Under the pieces are notes generated by a model that did not search any database, was not told the origin of the DNA, and was given only the letters and a program-made list of their open reading frames with translations. A stretch of 64,000 nt of DNA from Sphingobacterium sp. B16(2022) (GTDB lineage: Bacteria > Bacteroidota > Bacteroidia > Sphingobacteriales > Sphingobacteriaceae). Both the position numbers and the translations under genes were made by a program. The first letter of the stretch is position 1; every line of letters starts with the position of its first letter. The stretch is taken from NCBI RefSeq assembly GCF_012030425.1, contig NZ_JAAUVN010000002.1, positions 248,001 to 312,000 of the forward strand, in the 5' to 3' direction. Below, piece after piece: positions 60,975-64,000 of this stretch.

Positions 60975-62855
60975 ATGAATAGAATTGCCAATGAGTTAAA
61001 GGCCCTAACTCAGTACTTTTTATTTTGGCTTATCATATGTTTTATTGATCGATTGCTGTTTATAACAGCTTTTTTTGATAAAATTGGATCGAAAAATTTC
61101 TCAGAGATTTTCAAAATCTATTATCACGGCCTTAGTTTAGATTTTTCAGCAGTATCCTATATCTGTGCAGTTCCATTTCTTATCTACTGTATCTTATCTT
61201 TTTTACCGAATGTACATTATAAAAGAAAAATATTGGATGTGTACACCATCACTTTGCTCGTTATTTATTTTGTTGTTTCTTTTATTAATATCAATATTTA
61301 TCGGGAATGGGGCGATAAAATTTCAAAGAGAGCAATTGATGCTTTTTTAGCATCACCATCTGGAGCCGTTGCTTCTGCCGAATCAACACCTGTATTCTTT
61401 CCAGTTTTTGGAATGATTGTCGGAATCGTTGTGGGCTATTTTTTATATCGTTGGATGTTCAAAAAAGTGCATTTTTATAATATTAAGTTGCCTTGGCAGA
61501 ATGCTATTAAATTATTGATTGGTGCTATTTTGCTATTTACCTTTATAAGAGGAGGATATGGAAGAGCAACTTTAAATCCGAGCAAAGCTTATTTTTCTGA
61601 GCAAAGCTTTTATAATCATGCTGCGGTAAATACACAATGGGCACTGTTGCGGGACTATTTTGCGAAAAGTACCCGGTTAAAAAGTCCTTATCAGTTTTAT
61701 AATGATGAAGCCCAGCTCCATTCGACTTTAAAACCAGCATTTAATGCAAATCCAGATTCATCCGTTTCTATATTGACTACGAAACGTCCCAACGTTGTTG
61801 TTATCATGTTAGAAAGTTTTGTTGGCGGTCTTATTGAATCAATGGGAGGAGAAAAAGGAATTACACCAAATTTTGAGAAATTAATTAATCAAGGCGTATT
61901 TTTTGATCACATTTATGCGGCCGCAGATCGATCTGATAAAGGAATGGTGGGAATATTCAGTGCCTTTCCGGCACAAGGACCCGAAAGCATTATCAAGTAT
62001 ATCGATAAACATGAGAATTTGCCGGCCGTAGGTCAAGAATTAAGCAGTGCAGGTTACCATGGCTCATTTTATCATGGGGGTCAAAGTGAGTTTTACAATT
62101 TTAAATCGTACATGTTGATGCACGGTGTTTCGAAAGTTGTCGATAATGCAAACTTTGGTGTAGATGTTTCACGGGCTTCATGGGGTGTCTATGACCATAT
62201 TGTATTAAAACGAATGCTACATGATTTTGATACCGAGAAAACCCCCTTCTTTTCAACAATTTTTACACTAATCAATCACGAACCCTTTAACTTGCCAGGG
62301 CGTTATAAATTTGGGACCAAATCAAATGCAGATAAATTTAGAAGCACGGCCTTCTATACAGATTCGATTGTTTATGATTTTATTAATCAAGCCAAAACCA
62401 AAAGCTGGTATAAAAATACCCTATTTGTTGTTGTAGCAGATCATGGACACCGGTTGCCTGCAGAGAAATGGGAGTTGTCTAACCCGCATCGTTTTCATAT
62501 CCCACTTTTATTTTTTGGCGATGTAATCAAACCCGAATTCAGAGGTAAAAAAATCGACCGTATCGGTAATCAGACCGATATGGTAGCTACATTGCTTCAT
62601 CAATTAAATCTTCCGGCTACTCGATACCATTGGAGTCGCGACTTATTGAATCCAACCACACCTCAAATTGCGTTTTACAATTCTAAAGATGCTTTTGGTG
62701 TAATTACACCAGATCAAGTCGTGAGTTTTGATAATGTAGGGAAGATTATTAATTATAAACAGAATAGTGACTATTCTCCTGTAAAAACAGATAGTTTACT
62801 CAATATAGGAAAAGCTTATTACCAAGAAGTGTATAAAGAGTTTTTAAAATATTAG
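60975..62855 (+). CDS. LTA-synthase-like membrane protein with sulfatase-fold domain
   Basis: 626 residues. Five N-terminal transmembrane helices (about 12-200) then a large periplasmic sulfatase/phosphoglycerol-transferase domain: VVVIMLESFVGG (metal Glu), the nucleophile region AADRSDKGM (Ser where LtaS has Thr), INHEPF, and VVADHGHRLP with the later NPHRFHIPLLFFG (metal Asp and His). In Gram-positives this family polymerises lipoteichoic acid; in Gram-negatives it transfers phosphoglycerol or phosphoethanolamine to glycans. Actual reaction here unknown. The second family member begins 9 bases after the stop. Confidence 0.9.
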   Translation: MNRIANELKALTQYFLFWLIICFIDRLLFITAFFDKIGSKNFSEIFKIYYHGLSLDFSAVSYICAVPFLIYCILSFLPNVHYKRKILDVYTITLLVIYFVVSFININIYREWGDKISKRAIDAFLASPSGAVASAESTPVFFPVFGMIVGIVVGYFLYRWMFKKVHFYNIKLPWQNAIKLLIGAILLFTFIRGGYGRATLNPSKAYFSEQSFYNHAAVNTQWALLRDYFAKSTRLKSPYQFYNDEAQLHSTLKPAFNANPDSSVSILTTKRPNVVVIMLESFVGGLIESMGGEKGITPNFEKLINQGVFFDHIYAAADRSDKGMVGIFSAFPAQGPESIIKYIDKHENLPAVGQELSSAGYHGSFYHGGQSEFYNFKSYMLMHGVSKVVDNANFGVDVSRASWGVYDHIVLKRMLHDFDTEKTPFFSTIFTLINHEPFNLPGRYKFGTKSNADKFRSTAFYTDSIVYDFINQAKTKSWYKNTLFVVVADHGHRLPAEKWELSNPHRFHIPLLFFGDVIKPEFRGKKIDRIGNQTDMVATLLHQLNLPATRYHWSRDLLNPTTPQIAFYNSKDAFGVITPDQVVSFDNVGKIINYKQNSDYSPVKTDSLLNIGKAYYQEVYKEFLKY

Positions 62856-62864
62856 ATAGAAAAT

Positions 62865-64000
62865 ATGATAAAGTTGAAAGGTTCATTTGCACCATATCTC
62901 GGTTTGCTGATTAGATTTCTCATACTGTTGTTAATTTATGCTTTTTTAAGACTGGGTTTTTATGGGATTAATTATGCTCTTTTTCCCCATGTAAATAGTG
63001 CTCAATTATTGTATATGTTATGGGGTGGGGTTAAATTTGATATCGTAGCACTACTATATTTAAATATACTCTATTTATTGATGCAGATTATTCCTGCACC
63101 ATTCAAGTATAATACCTTATATCAAAAAATAGCAAAGTGGATTTTTATTATTACCAATTCAATCGGAATCGCTTTAAATTTAGTTGATTTTGCTTATTAT
63201 CCATTTACCTTGAAACGAACTACAGGGACGGTATTTGATCAGTTTGCAAATGAAAAAAATTTAGGTTCCTTGGCTATAGATTTTTGCCTTGACTACTGGT
63301 ATCTTTTTATACTATTTGCGATATTGATTTATGCTTTAATTAAGCTATATGATCTCGTACAAGTGCAGCGTCCACTACTGTTTAGATGGCCTACATATAG
63401 CATTCAATCGGCTTGTTTTTTAATTGCTATTTTTCTGTTTATTGGAGGTGTTCGTGGAGGATGGGCGCATAGTACAAGGCCTATTACATTAAGTAATGCA
63501 GGAGATTATGTAACGAATCCCGAAGAGATGAATATTGTATTAAATACCCCTTTTAGTTTAATGAAGACGTTAAAAGCGGTTAATTTAAAACCTATTCATA
63601 CGTATACAGAACAAGAGCTGACTACAATTTATAATCCTGTTCATTATCCTCAAAGTAAGGAGCCTTTTAAAAAAATGAATGTTGTCTTTCTAATTTTGGA
63701 AAGCTTTGCAAAAGAACATTTTGGAGAGTTAAATAAAGATATTCAAGGCGGACAGTATAAAGGATATACACCATTTTTGGATTCTTTAATCCGGGAAGGA
63801 TATACTTTTGAACATACCTATGCTAACGGACGTAAATCAATTGATGCATTGCCTTCTGTTATAACAGGAATACCATCTGTAGGTGAACCATTTGTATTGT
63901 CGGTATATTCAGGTAATAAAACGACCAGTATTGCTAATTTGTTAGCAAATAAAGGTTATGAAACAGCATTTTTTCACGGTGCTCCAAATGGAAGTATGGG
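62865..64000 (+). CDS. second LTA-synthase-like sulfatase-fold membrane protein, 3' end cut by window
   Basis: 378 codons visible from ATG 62865, open to the window edge. Several transmembrane helices in the first 200 residues, then the catalytic domain: NVVFLILESFAKEHFG (metal Glu) and NGRKSIDALPSVITG with a Ser at the nucleophile position, followed by FFHGAPNGSMG. Same family as the preceding gene but clearly divergent, so an old duplication rather than a recent one. The tight spacing suggests they act in the same pathway of surface glycan modification. Confidence 0.88.
   Translation, partial: MIKLKGSFAPYLGLLIRFLILLLIYAFLRLGFYGINYALFPHVNSAQLLYMLWGGVKFDIVALLYLNILYLLMQIIPAPFKYNTLYQKIAKWIFIITNSIGIALNLVDFAYYPFTLKRTTGTVFDQFANEKNLGSLAIDFCLDYWYLFILFAILIYALIKLYDLVQVQRPLLFRWPTYSIQSACFLIAIFLFIGGVRGGWAHSTRPITLSNAGDYVTNPEEMNIVLNTPFSLMKTLKAVNLKPIHTYTEQELTTIYNPVHYPQSKEPFKKMNVVFLILESFAKEHFGELNKDIQGGQYKGYTPFLDSLIREGYTFEHTYANGRKSIDALPSVITGIPSVGEPFVLSVYSGNKTTSIANLLANKGYETAFFHGAPNGSM

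Noticed and set aside
60975..64000. Gram-positive origin suggested by LTA-synthase-like genes
   Set aside because: The family also occurs in Gram-negatives, and outer-membrane proteins around the window show a diderm host.

Overview
The window looks like chromosome of a Bacteroidota member, most likely Sphingobacteriaceae (Sphingobacterium/Pedobacter-like). Evidence: AT-rich DNA, two SusC/SusD outer-membrane pairs, a TamL/TamB pair, many short lipoproteins, a TolC/AcrAB-type operon, and promoters of the Bacteroidota type (-7 box TAnnTTTG) instead of sigma70 boxes. The taxonomic call is inference from protein style; no 16S gene is present. No phage, insertion sequence or CRISPR array was seen.

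Layout. 1-6347 (minus): tetR, then an RND efflux operon (adaptor, pump, outer-membrane factor cut by the window edge), with at least three copies of an inverted repeat that is probably the TetR operator. 6642-11376 (minus): a susC/susD pair. 11728-15313 (minus): aminopeptidase P and dipeptidyl-peptidase IV, two proline-specific peptidases. 15534-22742 (plus): susC, susD and a Tat-exported phospholipase C-like enzyme, tightly packed; probably a phospholipid or phosphoester scavenging locus. 22848-25272: a cation/proton antiporter and a DUF1080 lipoprotein. 25322-28379 (minus): response regulator, sensor kinase and two PepSY-like secreted proteins, linked by a shared 13-bp motif. 28432-29193 (minus): an Smr-domain protein and a small UVR-motif-like protein. 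29365-29481: probable small RNA with its own promoter and terminator, then cutC. 30315-30597 (minus): tRNA-Cys and a 59-residue basic protein. 30885-32769 (plus): a beta-barrel protein and an AI-2E-family permease. 33006-36534 (minus): rpsL-rpsG-fusA-rpsJ. 36666-40369: acyltransferase, a secreted class II cyclic-nucleotide phosphodiesterase-like protein and a DinB-like protein, with an unusual 45-bp tandem repeat plus 19-bp hairpin between the first two. 40444-47696: rnr, a Fur-family regulator, transaldolase, an MFS exporter, a retropepsin-like protein, an HMA-AraC fusion regulator and mdh. 47824-55387 (minus): tamL-tamB. 55675-57728: small envelope proteins. 58021-60636 (minus): valS. 60975-64000 (plus): two consecutive LTA-synthase-like membrane sulfatase-fold proteins, the second cut by the window end.

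Most of the window is core or envelope biology. The least ordinary pieces are the SusCD-phospholipase operon, the TetR operator array, the putative small RNA before cutC, the two-component motif, the repeat/hairpin promoter at 38.6 kb, and two clear Shine-Dalgarno sequences in a phylum that rarely uses them.
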